This document shows positions 45,942-58,720 of a DNA stretch of 64,000 nt, piece by piece. The DNA comes from Adenophora triphylla var. japonica. Its lineage: Eukaryota > Streptophyta > Magnoliopsida > Asterales > Campanulaceae. The first letter of the stretch is position 1, and every line of letters begins with the position of its first letter. The stretch is from positions 372,001-436,000 of the forward strand of contig JAFEMH010000732.1 of assembly GCA_022495995.1 (NCBI GenBank), read 5' to 3'. The notes under the pieces were generated by a model. It did not search any database, was not told the DNA's origin, and worked only from the letters and a program-made list of their open reading frames with translations. The translations under genes were made by a program, and so were the position numbers.

Positions 45942-46694
45942 CTATTTAGTCTTAGAAAGTCATAATATTCTTGGTTAGTATAGTTTTTAATGGATGGAAT
46001 TTTATTTCTTCAAATTTAAATAAAGTGTGTTAGGTTTTGTTTTGATTTGATCTGATCACATTTTGACTTTTAACGATGACTATTTGACTTTTTTTTTGCT
46101 TTTTTTGACCGAGTTGACTACCGTGTTGATGGATTTAAAGTAAAATCTCTAGCTGGGGTTAATTTGACAATAATTAATTATTGATTAAGCAGATGTTTTG
46201 GTTGCTCAATTCAAAGGTTGTGGAACTGAAAGAAGAATTTTAAAATATACAGTACTTAGTTCTTATCTAGATGCTTAAAATTTGGTGGGCAGACACTAAT
46301 TCAAAGGACTTATTGACAAATACCTATTCATTCCACCTTAAATCGCAATAACTTTTGGTACATCGATTAAAGAAAAGTGAGGTAGGAGAGAGATGTTGTA
46401 AGCATAAAAATTAAAGTAGGAAAGAGAAGTGAGCGGATAGTAAGTTGATTGGTGTTGTGACCATAACAATAAAGTATGAGAGAGAATGAGTGAGAGGAAT
46501 AGTAAAGATTATTTATCATTTTTGGATAGTCCGGTTTGAACCGAGACGAAACAAAAAGGAAATAAGTGCTATATGAGGTGGGACCGAGAGAATAGATGAA
46601 AAGATTGAGAAATTGTTTTTTTTTTTTTTCATGTCATAACTTTTAAGAATCTTCATTGCGAAACGATTTGGAACCCGATACTCTTATAAGGACA
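45942..46694. other. AT-rich intergenic DNA
   Basis: A decayed Stowaway-like segment (about 46330-46600, ending GGTGGGACCGAGAG) and a T-run near 46617. No gene recognised. Confidence 0.4.
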
Positions 46695-47109
46695 CTAGTA
46701 GGTAATCCGTGCTCCGCACGGAAAGCTAATTTGCTAATATCATGATTTATTTTTTATAATATAAGTATATTATAAATGAATCAAAACATTAACATTTATA
46801 AAGTTAGAAAAATTGTGTTCAATTTTAATAACTTTGTTGCACATAAGTTTAATAGGAATTGCATTGTGACTAACAATGTAGCAATTTTTGCTATTTTATT
46901 TTTGATGTTCATACTTTATGTCATTTATTTTTTATGTCATAATTTATGTCAGTATGCAACATTTTTTATGGACGTTAACAAAGTGAATGAAAAAACTAAC
47001 GACCTATTTCTTTTCAAATTACAACATTTTAAATACAATGTAGGGGTTCCAACCCTTAACCTTTCCGAGAAAAGTACGTCTTTAAGCTAAATGCTCATTG
47101 ACATTATTA

Positions 47110-47760
47110 ACGACCTACTTTGATATATATATAGTAACTATTATGATTAACTAATATTATTAATAGTAATATTTAACATATATTGTAACTATAATACTAT
47201 TACTTAACCTATATATAGTAAATTAATAATATTTATAAAAATAGTTAGCATATATGGTAACTATTATAGTTAACTAATACTATTAATAGTAATAGTTAAC
47301 ATATATAGTAACTATTATAGTTAACTAATACTATTAATAGTAATAATTAACTTATATAGTAACTATTATAGTTAACTAATACTATTAATAGTAATAGTTA
47401 ACATATATAGTAACTATTATAGTTAACTAATAAAATTAATAGTAATAGTTAACTTATAAAGTAACTATTATAGCTAACTAATACTATTAATAGTAATACT
47501 TAACATATATATATATAGTAACTACTATTATAGTTAACTAATACTATTAATAGTAATAGTTAACTTATATAGTAACTATTATAGTTAACTAATACAATTA
47601 ATAGTAATAGTTAACATATATAGTAACTATTATAGTTAACTAATACAATTAATAGTAATAGTTAACTTATAAAGTAACTATTATAGTTAACTAATACTAT
47701 TTATAGTAATAGTTAACCTATATAATAACTATTATTATTAACTAATAGTATTAGCTAATA
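47110..47760. repeat. 51-bp satellite array inside the Helitron
   Basis: About twelve units. The word TAACTATTATAG recurs with a constant 51-base step near 47258, 47309, 47360, 47411 and 47462. Each unit holds the palindromes ACTATTAATAGT and GTTAAC. Confidence 0.9.
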
Positions 47761-47873
47761 AGGACAATATCAAAAGTCATATAGATTTTGGGATAGTGAT
47801 GACGTGGCTTCTCCAAAATTAAGAGTTTGCCTAAACTTGTTCACGTGGCGAAGTCATAGCCCTCCTCACCAAC

Positions 47874-47877
<4 letters not shown>

Positions 47878-47928
<51 letters not shown>
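47878..47928. repeat. (TA)n microsatellite at the Helitron 5' end
   Basis: About 50 bp of pure TA directly inside the TC terminus (minus strand), which may have expanded from the TCTATATA start. Confidence 0.9.
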
Positions 47929-47930
<2 letters not shown>

Positions 47931-48035
47931 TTTGATGACCAATCATTGCTATTTTAGTGTGCAAATTTTAAATATTAACAATTATTTATTGATGATTCTA
48001 TTAACAATTTTATTCTTTTTAATGTATCTTGAAAT

Positions 48036-48297
48036 TGTTGAAGTTAACCGGATTATCCTAAATTATTCTAGAATGAGTTTTTGATTCATGATATATTGGT
48101 ACATTGTTTTAATACCTAGAGTCTAGATAAGTATTGTCTTTTGATTTTCTAGTTCATGTTCATTGTCCTCTATTACTTGTAAGCCTATAAACAGGGATGT
48201 CATTATAGAATCAAAGTGTGTCGAATATTTAGATTTCATAGTAAATTTCTCCTCTATATTTTAGCCTCTTGTTCTATCATTTATAAGTCTGATTTAA
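48036..48297 (+). repeat. 5' LTR of copia element 2
   Basis: Begins TGTTGAAGTTAACC and ends a few bases before the primer site. The terminal CA appears to have decayed to TA/AA, so the end is uncertain by a few bases. About 260 bp. Confidence 0.65.
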
Positions 48298-48300
48298 TAG

Positions 48301-48312
48301 TGGTATTAGAGC
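48301..48312 (+). other. Primer binding site of copia element 2
   Basis: TGGTATTAGAGC differs at one base from the TGGTATCAGAGC initiator-Met primer site and precedes the gag frame. Confidence 0.8.
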
Positions 48313-48329
48313 CTACAAGGGCAGCCTTG

Positions 48330-51300
48330 AACGGTGGTACAAATGACGGTAATGGTGGTACGAATGGTGGTGGAAGTCAACCCCAAATTCTTATCTTGGA
48401 TGGAAAAAATTATAATCGTTGGCGTATTCAAATGATGATTTTATTTGACTATCAAGAGTTGCTTGAAGTCATGGAGGATGACATAGGAGTGCTTGGAAAG
48501 AATGCGAATGATGCGCAAAGACAAGCATATCAACCTGTTTACAAGAAGGACAAGAAGGCGTTATATTACATCCATCAATGAGTTAATGATGTGGTGTTTG
48601 ACAAGATTGCGAAAGCAACTACGTCAAAGCAAGCATGGGATATTTTGGAGAATTCGTTTAAGGGAGTTGACAAGGTGAAAAAGGTAAAACTTCAAACATT
48701 GAGACGAATGTATGAACTTTTTGGTATGGAGTCTTCAGAAAGTATTTCAGATTATGTTAGTAGAATTCTTGCTTTAACAACTGAAATAAAGTCATATGGC
48801 GAAAAGGTTGAAGATTTGGCAATTATGGAGAAAATTTTGAGAACACTCACACCTCGATTTGAGCATGTAGTGACAGCGATTGAAGAGTCTAAAGATCTCT
48901 ATGTGATGACAATTGATGAGTTGTCAGGATCATTGCAAGGACATGAGCAGCGGATGAAAGACAAGTCAATTGAGAAGCCGACCGAGCAAGCATTGCAAGC
49001 TTCTCATGTCCACTCCTCAAATAAAGGTGGACAAGGTGGAAATACTCAAGGTTACCAATATAGCGGTGGTTCTCGTGGACGAGGACGAGGACAAGACCGA
49101 GGAAGAGGACGTGGTCATTATGGTCGAGGTCAAGGTGATTACAACAACAACCGAGGAGGAGACTGGGAACAAAGTTTTGATCATGGCGGTACAAATGGTC
49201 ACCAAAATAATTCATTTGACTACCTTGGTCGAGGTCAAGGAAGAGGATGTGGTCGAGGAAGGTATGATAAGCCAAATGTTAAATGTTATGAATGCAATGA
49301 ATATGGTAATTATGCAAATGAGTTTAGATATAGAGAGAATTTTGGAGATAGAGAAGAAGCTCGATTTGCAAAAGAAGGAAGAAATGACGATGATCAAGTT
49401 CTTTTGATGGATACGGCGGCGGTTGAAGATCTCGGGTACTATACTTGGTTCCTAGACACAGGGTGCATAAATCACATGTGCGGAAAGAAGGAGTTGTTTG
49501 TTGATCTTGATGAATCGGTAAGGTCTAAAGTCAAGTTTGCGGATGATAGCACAATACCGGTGATGGGAAAAGGAAGAGTTCTTATAAAATTGATGAATGA
49601 AGATCATAAATATATCTCAGATGTGTTCTATGTTCCAGATATGAAGAGCAATTCGTTGAGCTTGGGGCAACTTTTGGAGAAAGGGTATGATATGCGGCTA
49701 CATGACAACCAACTCACCATGTATGATAAACAAGGTACACTCATTCTAAAGTCCCCTCTTTCAAAAAATAGAATGTTTCGAGTTGATATTGAGTGTGGTT
49801 CATATCATTGCTTTAATGCAATTGTGAAAGATGATTCTTGGTTATGGCATCTATGTTATGGACATTTAAATTTTCATAGCTTGAAGTTATTGGTTCAAAA
49901 GGAGATGGTTAAAGGTTTGCATACCATTAATCATCCTGAACAATTATGTGAGGGATTCATTGTTGGAAAGCAACATAGAGCTCCGTTTGTAGTTGGAAGA
50001 ACATGGAGAACAAGGAGACCTCTTGAACTCGTTCACTCTGATGTGTGTGGCCCACTGACTATTTTGTCAAATGGAAACAATCGGTACTTTCTTACTTTTA
50101 TTGATGACTTCACAAGAAAAATTTGGGTTTATTTTTTTCAAAGAAAGTTTGAAGTATTTGCATGTTTCAGAGAGTTTAAAGCTCTTGTTGAAAAGCAAAG
50201 TAAATGTTCTCTTCAAGTGTTACAAACTGATGGTGGTGGTGAGTATACTTCTAATGCATTTGGTGAGTATTGCAAAGAGATGGGAATAGAACATGAAGTG
50301 ACATTTCCCTACACACCACAACATAATGGTATTGCTGAGAGGAAGAATCGAACCATGCATCTTGGATATGACAAGGATCATGCTGAAAGCCAAGGGGATG
50401 CAAAATTCATTTTGGGCAGAAGCTGTCTCATGTGCAGTTTATTTGTTGAATAGATGTCCAACAAGAAGTGTTAATGATGTTACTCCTGAAGAAGCATAGA
50501 GTGGTTTAAGCCAAGTGTGAAGCTTCTCAAGGTGTTTGGTAGTATTGCATATGCTCACGTTCCAGCCGAGAAAAGAAGGAAGCTTGATGATAGAGGTGAG
50601 AAGACTGTCTTTGTTAGTTACAAGGCTGGTGGATACAAGCTGTTCAACCCAATCACGAAGAAGGTGGTCGTGAGTAGAGATGTGTTGTTTGCTGAAGATG
50701 AAGCTTGGAATTGGGAAGTAGATGTTAAAGATGATTCTAGATGCACTTCCATTGATCTTCTTGAGGATGAGGAACCTCAACAAACCCCAACTGCAGTCAG
50801 AGAAGAAGAGGTAATGGAACCAGTTTCTCCAATTGCTCAAGTACCAACCCCTCAACCCTCTTTGGTAGATGAAAGACCAAAAAGAAATAGGCAGCCATCA
50901 ACTCGATTGGAAGGTTTTGAGAAAACTCCAAATCATGTTGTTGATGATGATGGAAACTTGGTACATTTTGCCATGTTTGCAGATAGTGAACCAGTTAAGT
51001 TTGAGGAAGCTGCTCAAGATCCAAAGTGGATTCAAGCAATGGAGGAAGAGATAAGGGTTATTGAGAAAAACAAAACATGGGAACTCGTTGATATTCCACA
51101 AGTAAAGAAGGCTATTGATGTGAAATGGTTCTTCAAGACAAAGATAAAAGCAAATGGTGAGACTGAAAGGCACAAGGCGAGATTTTTGCAAAGGGATACG
51201 AGCAATGGCCAGGCTATAATTATCAAGTGGTATTCTCTCATGTTGCAAGGATTGAGACAGTGAGATTGATTATTGCTTTGGCGACACAAAAGCAATGGGA

Positions 51301-51858
51301 CATTCATCAAATGAATGTGAAATCCGCTTTCTTAAATGGGCCTCTTGAAAAAGAAGTTTTTATGAAGCAACTACTTGGATTTGTGAAGACAGGAAGCGAA
51401 GGTAAGGTGTATAAGTTGAAGAAGGCTTTGTATGGTTTGAAGCAAGCACGGAGAGCTTGGAACAAGCACATTGATTCTTTCTTCATTGAGAATGGCTTTG
51501 AGAAGTGTCCTTCTGAGCATGCCTTGTATGTGAAGACAAATAATTCTGGTGATGTGTTATTGCTTTGCCTTTATGTTGATGATCTGGTGTTTACGAGCAA
51601 CAATAGTAAGATGATTAAAGAATTCAAGGTGTCAATGATGCGAGAGTTCGAGATGACATATCTTAGCTTAATGTCATACTTTCTTGGCATTGAAGTAGAT
51701 CAAGGTAAAGATGGAATTTTTATTTGTCAAAAGAGGTATGCTATAGAGATTTTGAAAAAGTTTAGGATGTTTGATTGCAATCCTGTAAGGACTCAAGTGG
51801 AAGTTGGTACAAAGTTGTATAAAGTTGGTAATGATACAAAGGTTGACGCGACGTATTT
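48330..51858 (+). pseudogene. Copia gag-pol polyprotein of element 2, part before the nested insertion
   Basis: Gag starts near 48330 without a clear ATG. It includes GKNYNRWRIQMMILF and, after an in-frame TGA (48579-48581), [13 protein letters not shown]. The zinc knuckle has lost its His and last Cys ([14 protein letters not shown]). Protease [13 protein letters not shown] is intact. Integrase has lost one zinc-binding Cys (LCEGF) but keeps the Asp, Asp and Glu of [14 protein letters not shown] and IAERKNRTM. Frameshifts occur near 50358 and 51180, with a stop near 50500. RT keeps YVDDL (about 51575). Coding is cut at 51858 by the gypsy element. Inactive. Confidence 0.92.
51854..51858 (+). 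repeat. Target-site duplication, left (TATTT)
   Basis: TATTT precedes the 5' LTR of the nested gypsy element and is repeated exactly at 60976-60980. Five bases is the size made by Ty3/gypsy integrases. Confidence 0.95.
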
Positions 51859-54137
51859 TGTGACGACCCAACCCTAGGCACTTATTTTAAATATTAAATT
51901 ATATGCTTTTAATATTTATGTTATCTTTATGTGTTCAATTATGTCTCTAAATTCTTAAATTAAGATAAATTGGGTGAAAAGTAAATTGAGGAACTTATGA
52001 GAATTTATTGGACATTAAATAAAGAACTAAGGGAAATAAAAATAAATGGAAATATGATAAATAGTGTAGGGAGGTTAAATGAGTAGGATGAATTAATGGG
52101 ATAAGATTTATTTTAATTTAAAATGGGTGGGGGAAAGCCTTGCTAATTTCCATGGGGGGCCATTTTGTAGAAGTCCTCCCTCCCTTGCCAAGTGTCCTCC
52201 CTCCCATGCCTCTCTTACTTCCTTCCCTCCTTCTCCCTCCTCCATCATTCCTTCATACTTTCTCCTACAATATCCATGGAAGAGTTCTTGAAAGCCTCCT
52301 CTCCTACACTTCTACCAAGACCCATTTCTTGTCCATTTGAAAATCTAAGTGTCCTTTTGTGAGTAGAACACCTCAAGGAGTTGATCAAGCCAAGAAAAGC
52401 TCCATTTCATCTTGTATTGCCAAAAGTAAGTTATTATGACCCTTTTCTTTCTTTGAATGATCATGAATATAAATGTTATTGTGGATGTTCTATTGAATGT
52501 GATGATTTAGAACTTTGTTGGTTTCATAGAAATATTTTGGTTTATGGATGTTGACTTGATCTAGGGCTAAGACATGATTTCAAGGAGTTAAATGAGTAGA
52601 TTGAAGTTACCAAAGTTGGAAATGCCCTTTAGCTTCATCACTTAGAATACCTTTGGTTGGAACTTTGGGATTTGAGAAACTTGTTGTCGTTTTGCCGTTT
52701 TTTACCATTTCGGGCCGAGGCACGAGTCGTGCCCCTCGCACGAGTCGTGCCCTCGCCCAATCGTGACCACGAGTCATTCCTAGGGGTCCAATCGTACCGA
52801 GCAGCTTCTTGGGGAATGAGCACGAAGTCGTGCCCACAAGCACGAGTCGTGCCGTGGAGTCACGAGTCGTGACTTGAATGAAAGGAAGTCGTGCCCTGGC
52901 CTCGGTTTTTCACATCAAGTTTAAAGCTGTTCAAACCTAATCAAACTCGAACCAAAATGAAATCTCTTTAACATAGATTAAAGTAGAATACTTTGGCTTC
53001 ACAATGACATTCTAAGTGATCAAAATGGAATAGTGGAAGTACCTTAAATATTGCTTGGAAAACGTTAGATAAACTAGTTTAGTAACTAAACAATTATGAT
53101 CCCAACTTGGTAGATTCCCCTTAGACCTTTCAAGAGGCTATGTATTATTGTATAATGACTTTGTAGGATGGATTTATGCTACTTCCTTGCCTTACATTGA
53201 GTTCATATACATTGTTTCTATTGCATAGTGTATTGAATAAATGTTGCACTATGATATTGGTTGGACATGAGTATAGTTTACCATGTTGATATGTTGTTAT
53301 CCCTTTTTGTGGATTTTATTCAAGTATCTATTATGTGCTTGATTATGTGTGAGTCAGCTGACGTTGGGGGTATAGAATGAATCACGATCAATTATGGAAG
53401 TGTGACCTAATGTGATCGGATTATGTTATATTCGTGACCGTCCCCTCCCGTGGCCACATTGGGGTTATAGCGTCTGTATTGAGCCAAAAGCCTTACAGAG
53501 TTGCTACTGTCTTATTTGGTTCCCTCGAAAACGGGTCTTATAAGACGTGAGTATTGCTTAAGCTACCACCGTATAATTGGAGTATTATTATACCCAATGT
53601 TGTACGACTACTGTTCGTACGGGAAAAGGTAAACCAAGGTAATGGAATGTGTTTATAGCTTTCCCAATGTGTTATGTGCGACTTGTTATATGTTGCATTT
53701 ATTTGGCATATTGCCGCATCCATAATAGCTTGCCGAGATTTATTCTCACCCCTCTCCCTTTACCGTTTTAGATCCCGAGACAGAGGACCGCCCAAGTAAG
53801 GACGGAAAGGAGTTTCACGTGAGCATTTTGGGATATTGTCTGGGTACGTTAGGTTGGCGTAGAAATTATTTTGTCATAATTCCTTTTGGGAGTTTGTAAT
53901 TATAAACTTTATTTTCTACGTTAAAAACCAATATCTTTTGTAACTAAACAGTTGATTGTTTTCAAAGTTAGTTATCTCCTCCTCCGATGTGGAGTTGAGT
54001 GGAGTTCTTTTGAAATGTTATATTATTAATGCTTATGTTTGAAAGTCAAAGTAAAGTTTTAAAAGTTTAGTGTTTTTGGGTTAGTTTGGGGACGCACCAA
54101 CTCGGGACACGTGTAGGTTCCGGCCGGGGTCCTCACA
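51859..54137 (+). repeat. 5' LTR of the nested gypsy element
   Basis: 2279 bp, TG...CA. It contains a cluster of GGCACGAGTCGTGCC palindromes at about 52725-52880. It matches the 3' LTR closely over its length except in that cluster and in a few short GC-rich patches. Confidence 0.95.
52725..52880. repeat. CACGAGTCGTG palindrome cluster in the gypsy 5' LTR
   Basis: GCACGAGTCGTGCC or close variants occur about six times within 155 bp, some extended to GGCACGAGTCGTGCC. This patch is GC-rich within an AT-rich LTR. Confidence 0.9.
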
Positions 54138-54152
54138 GCTGTATCGAGCTCT
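54138..54152 (+). other. Decayed primer binding site of the gypsy element
   Basis: GCTGTATCGAGCTCTGC directly follows the LTR. It looks like TGGTATCAGAGCTCT with two missing bases. The position is right but the match is imperfect. Confidence 0.45.
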
Positions 54153-54235
54153 GCTAGGAATTCTCGGGTAGAGTCTAGCCGAGCGAGAGTGTGTGGTAAC
54201 CGACGTCGAGTGTTTAATGCAGTGAGTTTGTTGTA

Positions 54236-57200
54236 ATGGCGGGAAATGAAGCGTGATCCGAACTGGCTTTGGGTGGTGTTGGTAATCCGAACGCCGAGAT
54301 GATGGACATGTTCCGAGGGTTCCTTCAAGATATGGCAACTCGTAATCGAATTTGAATCGTAATCTAGTGCGTACAAGGGCAACATGGTTTGGAGAAGTTC
54401 GTGAAGATGTCTCCTCCTAGCTTCAACGGAGATCCGGATCCGTGAAGGCCGAGAGGCGGCTTCGAGGCTATGAACAAGATTTTCGCAGCTATGGAGAGTA
54501 CGGATGTGGAGAAAGTGAGATGCGCCGTTTTCGTATTGGAAGGACCAATGGAGCATTGGTGGCAAGTGGTAAAGGATGGTTGGGACCGAGATTTGACACC
54601 TCGACGTGGGAGAACTTCACGCTCAAGTTCCGAGATCACTTTGTGCCGATGGTTACTAGTGGACAAGAAAGAAGGCGAGTTCCCGGCCGGAGCAAGTGGA
54701 CCATGACGATAGCGCAAAGATTCGGCAAAGTTCACAGAGTTGGCCCGATATTGTCCCCATTTGGTGCCGATGAGGAGAGGCGAGTTTACTCTGGCTTCAG
54801 GAAAGGTTTAAGAGTCGAGTTTCTAAGGCAAATTGGTTGACGCATAACTTCGCCAATTTCCAAGCAAAGAATAACATGGCGACCGGATCGAGAACGACAT
54901 AGAGGAGCATCGTGGTAAGAATGAAGGAGGAAATAGGAACAGATTTCGTGGTCAAGGATCGGGACAGAATAGAGCGCAGCCGAGGACTTTCACCCCGGAG
55001 CGAATCGAGGAGGTCATGTGGCGGCTCCGGCAAATCGTGCGACTTCCGGCCACTTGGGACAACATGTGGGTTTTGCAAGAGGATAGGGCATTCCGAAGAC
55101 AAATGTTGGAGCAAACAAGGCAAGTGTTTGGAGTGTGGATCGCCGGGCCATTTCAGAGGAATTGTCCCAAGTTACGTATAAGCAAGCGACGGGTACCGGA
55201 TTCGGGGTCAAGGTAGTGGTGTGAAGAGAGATGTTGATGGGAAACCTAAGGATAAAGTCCAAGGTCGTGTGTTTGCTTGGGTCGAGGGGAGGTCGATCCT
55301 AATGCCGTCATTAGAGGTATAGTTCCCTGCCTCAGAGTTAAGGCCCGCATTCTTATAGATCCCGGTCTTCCCATTCATTTGTGGCGTCTCATTTTGCATT
55401 CTCATTGCATATCTTGCCCGAATCTATGCCTTATGTGTTAGAGGTCTCTACTCCTATGGGAGAGAGCCTTGAATCTTCTTTGATATATCGTGGATGTGAT
55501 GTGACTATATGTGGGCATGTATTGCCGGTGGATTTGGTCGAGTTACCAATCCGTGATTTTGATGTGATCCTTGGTATGGATTGGCCGAGCCGCTGCCATG
55601 CTTTGTAGACCGTCGTAGGAAACGAGTCTCATTTGCTATGCCCGATGTGCCTACATTTATATTTGATGCCGATAAATCTATGTTCGGATTACATGTTATT
55701 TCGCCTTAAAAGCTAGAAAGATGCTATCTAAGGGGTGTACGGGTTACTTAGCTTATGTGGTAGATTACAATAAGAAGTCTCCCGAGTTAGCTCATGTTCC
55801 GGTTGTGAATGAATTTAGTGATGTGTTCTCTAGTGAGTACTCTATGCCTCCTGATCGTGAGATAGAGTTTTGTATTGACTTAGTACCCGCACCGCTCCTA
55901 TCTCTAAAGCACCCTATAGAATGGCTCCGGCCGAGTTAAAAGAGTTCAAGGTCCAATTGCAAGAATTGTTAGACCGAGGTTTTATTCGTCCTAGTGTGTC
56001 TCCGTGGGGAGCACCGGTCTTGTTTGTTAGGAAGAAGGATGGTACCTTACGATTGTGTATTGACTATCGTTTGTTGAACCAAGCCACCATTAAGAATAAG
56101 TATCCTCTTCCGCATATAGATGATTTGTTTGCCCAACTCCAAGGTTCCGTTATCTACTTAAAGCTTGATTTGAGAAGCGGATACCATCGCTGAAGATTAG
56201 GCCGGATGATGTTGCTAAGACAGCTTTCCGTACTAGATATGGTCATTATGAGTTTGTGGTGACGCCGTTTGGGTCGACTAATGCTCCACCGTGTTTATGG
56301 ATATGATGAACCGTGTCTTCAAGCCTTATCTCGATAGTTTTGTGGTGGTCTTTATTGATGATATTCTTGTGTATTCTAAGTCCCGGAAGAGCATGAGAAT
56401 CATTTGAGGATTGTCTTGTCCGTTCTTCGTGAGAAAGCGATTGTATGCTAAGTTCGGTAAGTGCGAGTTTTGGCTTGAGCGCATTTCTTTCTTGGGGCAT
56501 GTTGTGTCGAGTTCGGGATTTCCGTGGATCCCGCAAAGATTGAAGCCGTGGTTAATTGGAAGCAACCTTCGACCAGTGACCGAAGTCCGTAGTTTTCTTG
56601 GTTTGGCGGGGTACTATCGGAGGTTCATTGAGGGGTTTTCTCGGATTGCTACTCCGTTGACTAGGTTGACTCGGAAAGATGTATTGTTTGTGTGGGATTC
56701 CAAGTGTGAAGCAAGTTTTGATGAATTGAAGAAGAGGTTGACGACGGCTCCGGTTCTTACCCTTCCGAGTGGTCATGAGAATTTTGTTATTTATAGTGAT
56801 GCCTCGAAGGCGGGTTTGGGATGTGTGTTGATGCGTAATGGGAAGGTTATTGCGTATGCCTCTAGGAAGTTATCACCGGCGGAACAGAATTATCCTACTC
56901 ATGATATGGAATTGGCGGCGATTGTATTTGCGTTGCATAAGTGGAAGCATTATCTTTACGGAGCGAAATTCGAGATTTTCACCGATCATAAGAGTTTGAA
57001 GTACCTATTTACCCAAAAGGAGTTGAACAACCTAAGAAGAAGATGGTTAGAGTTTTTGAAGGATTTTGATTGTGTCATATCCTATCATCCGGAAGGCCAA
57101 TGTGGTGGCCGATGCGATTAGCCGAAAGGCGTATGTGACCGGCCTTGAGTTCTCGGGAGTTGAAGAGTGAAGTGATAGTTGCGAATGTTCGAGCCGTTCC

Positions 57201-58720
57201 GACATTGTATGGTGATTTGAAGGAAGCTCAACAAGAAGATCCGGAATTGAAGAAAATATTAGATCAAGTGCAAGATGGGAAAGCCGGGGAATTTGCTTTG
57301 AATAGAGATGGGATTTTAACTTTCCAAGGGAGAATTTGCGTTCCTTCATCGCCGGAAATCAAGAAGCGTGTTTTAGAGGATGGCCATAAGTCCAAGTTTG
57401 CGATTCATCCGGGAAGTACCAAAATGTATCAAGACTTGAAGCGTGGGTATTGGTGGAATGGTATGAAGAGGGAAATAGCGGATTATGTTTCTAAGTGTTT
57501 GACTTGTCAACAGATCAAGGCAGAACATCAAAGACCGGCGGGACTACTTCAACCATTGGATATTCCGGAGTGGAAATGGGAAGGGATCTCGATGGATTTT
57601 GTTTCGGGTCTACCTCTTACCGCGAGGAAGATGGATGCTATATGGGTTATCGTGGATCGGTTGACGAAGTCGGCTCATTTTCTTCCGGTATCAACCAAGT
57701 TTTCGTTAGAGAAGTTAGCTCAGTTGTACTTAAAGGAGATTGTAAAACTTCACGGGGTTCCGGTTAGTATTGTTTCCGATAGAGATCCGAGGTTTACATC
57801 TAGATTTTGGAGAGCATTGCATGAAGCCTTGGGTTCTAAGTTGTGTTTTAGTACCGCGTTTCATCCTCAAACCGATGGTCAGTCCGAGAGAACTATTCGT
57901 ATACTCGAGGATATGTTACGAGCTTGTGTGATGGATTTCCAATTGTCTTGGGAGGATCATTTACCTTTAGTGGAGTTTGCTTACAACAACAGTTATCAGT
58001 CTAGTATTGAGATGGCTCCGTATGAAGCATTGTATGGTAGAAAGTGTCGATCTCCGATGTGTTGGGACGAGGTTGGTGAAGCGAGACTTTGGGGTCTTGG
58101 ATTTGGTTCGAGATTCTACTGAGAAGATCAAGGTGATTCGGGATAGATTGAAGACGGCTCAGAGTAGACAGAAAAGCTACGCCGACAATAGAAGACGGGA
58201 TTTATCTTTTCGGGTTGGTGACTTTGTGTTCTTGAAGGTTTCTCCGAGGACGGGGATTAAAAGGTTTGGTAATAAGGGTAAGTTAGCCCCGAGGTTTGTG
58301 GGACCGTTTGAGATTCTAGAGAAGATAGTGGAATTGGCTTACCGGTTAGCGTTGCCTCCGTCTTTCTCTTTGCTTCATGATGTATTTCACGTTTCTATGC
58401 TTAGGAAGTATTGTCATGACCCCTCCCATGTTTTGAGCTCTCCTCCCGATGATGTCCAAGCGGACATGTCGTATGTTGAAGAGCCATTAAGAGTATTAGA
58501 ATTCCAAGTTAAGGAGTTGAGAACCAAGAGTATTCCGATAGTGAAAGTCCTTTGGAAGAATCATACAGTTGAGGAAGCGACGTGGGAGCTAGAGTCGGAG
58601 ATGAGAGCGAAATACCCGTGGTTGTTTGAAAATTCAAGTAAGTTTCCTTTTAAAATTCGGGTCGAATTTTCTTTAAGGGGGAGTGAGTGTGACGACCCCA
58701 ACCCTAGGCACTTATTTTAA
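54236..58720 (+). pseudogene. Gypsy gag-pol polyprotein, multiply frameshifted
   Basis: The frame changes at least six times. Gag appears with MSPPSFNGDPDP and EHWWQVVKDGW (54400-54600), then zinc knuckle CGFCKRIGHSEDKC (about 55060). Protease is recognisable by ELPIRDFDVILGMDW (about 55545) but its active-site segment is damaged. RT has [26 protein letters not shown] and FIDDILVYS (about 56350). RNase H follows, then integrase with zinc-finger HPGSTKMYQDLKR...CLTCQQIK and the catalytic Asp, Asp and Glu of MDFVSGLP, VSDRDPRFTS and DGQSERTIR (57145-58122). The end has DVFHVSMLRKY and a chromodomain-like tail. The last frame runs through the purine tract into the 3' LTR (stop 58720). Most breaks look like one- or two-base losses in GC-rich spots. 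Confidence 0.93.
58669..58687 (+). other. Polypurine tract of the gypsy element
   Basis: AAGGGGGAGTGAG directly precedes the TG of the 3' LTR, the expected start site for plus-strand DNA synthesis. Confidence 0.85.

Larger units (their letters stand above)
46695..47930 (-). mobile_element. Non-autonomous Helitron
   Basis: On the minus strand it starts TCTATATATATA (47930, preceded by A) and ends with the hairpin CCGTGC-GGA-GCACGG (46710-46724) followed 9 bases on by CTAG (46698-46695) and then T. A 5' TC, a 3' hairpin with CTAR end, and insertion between A and T without target duplication are the Helitron signature. The 5' region has the CCACGTG-type words common there. No Rep/helicase is encoded; the interior is a 51-bp satellite array. 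Confidence 0.8.

Noticed and set aside
46776..47090. 104-codon ORF inside the Helitron
   Set aside because: AT-rich chance frame with no Rep/helicase or other recognised motif.
48889..49407. Several ORFs on both strands over the copia 2 gag
   Set aside because: They are shadows of the Gly/Arg-rich Gag region around its damaged zinc knuckle.
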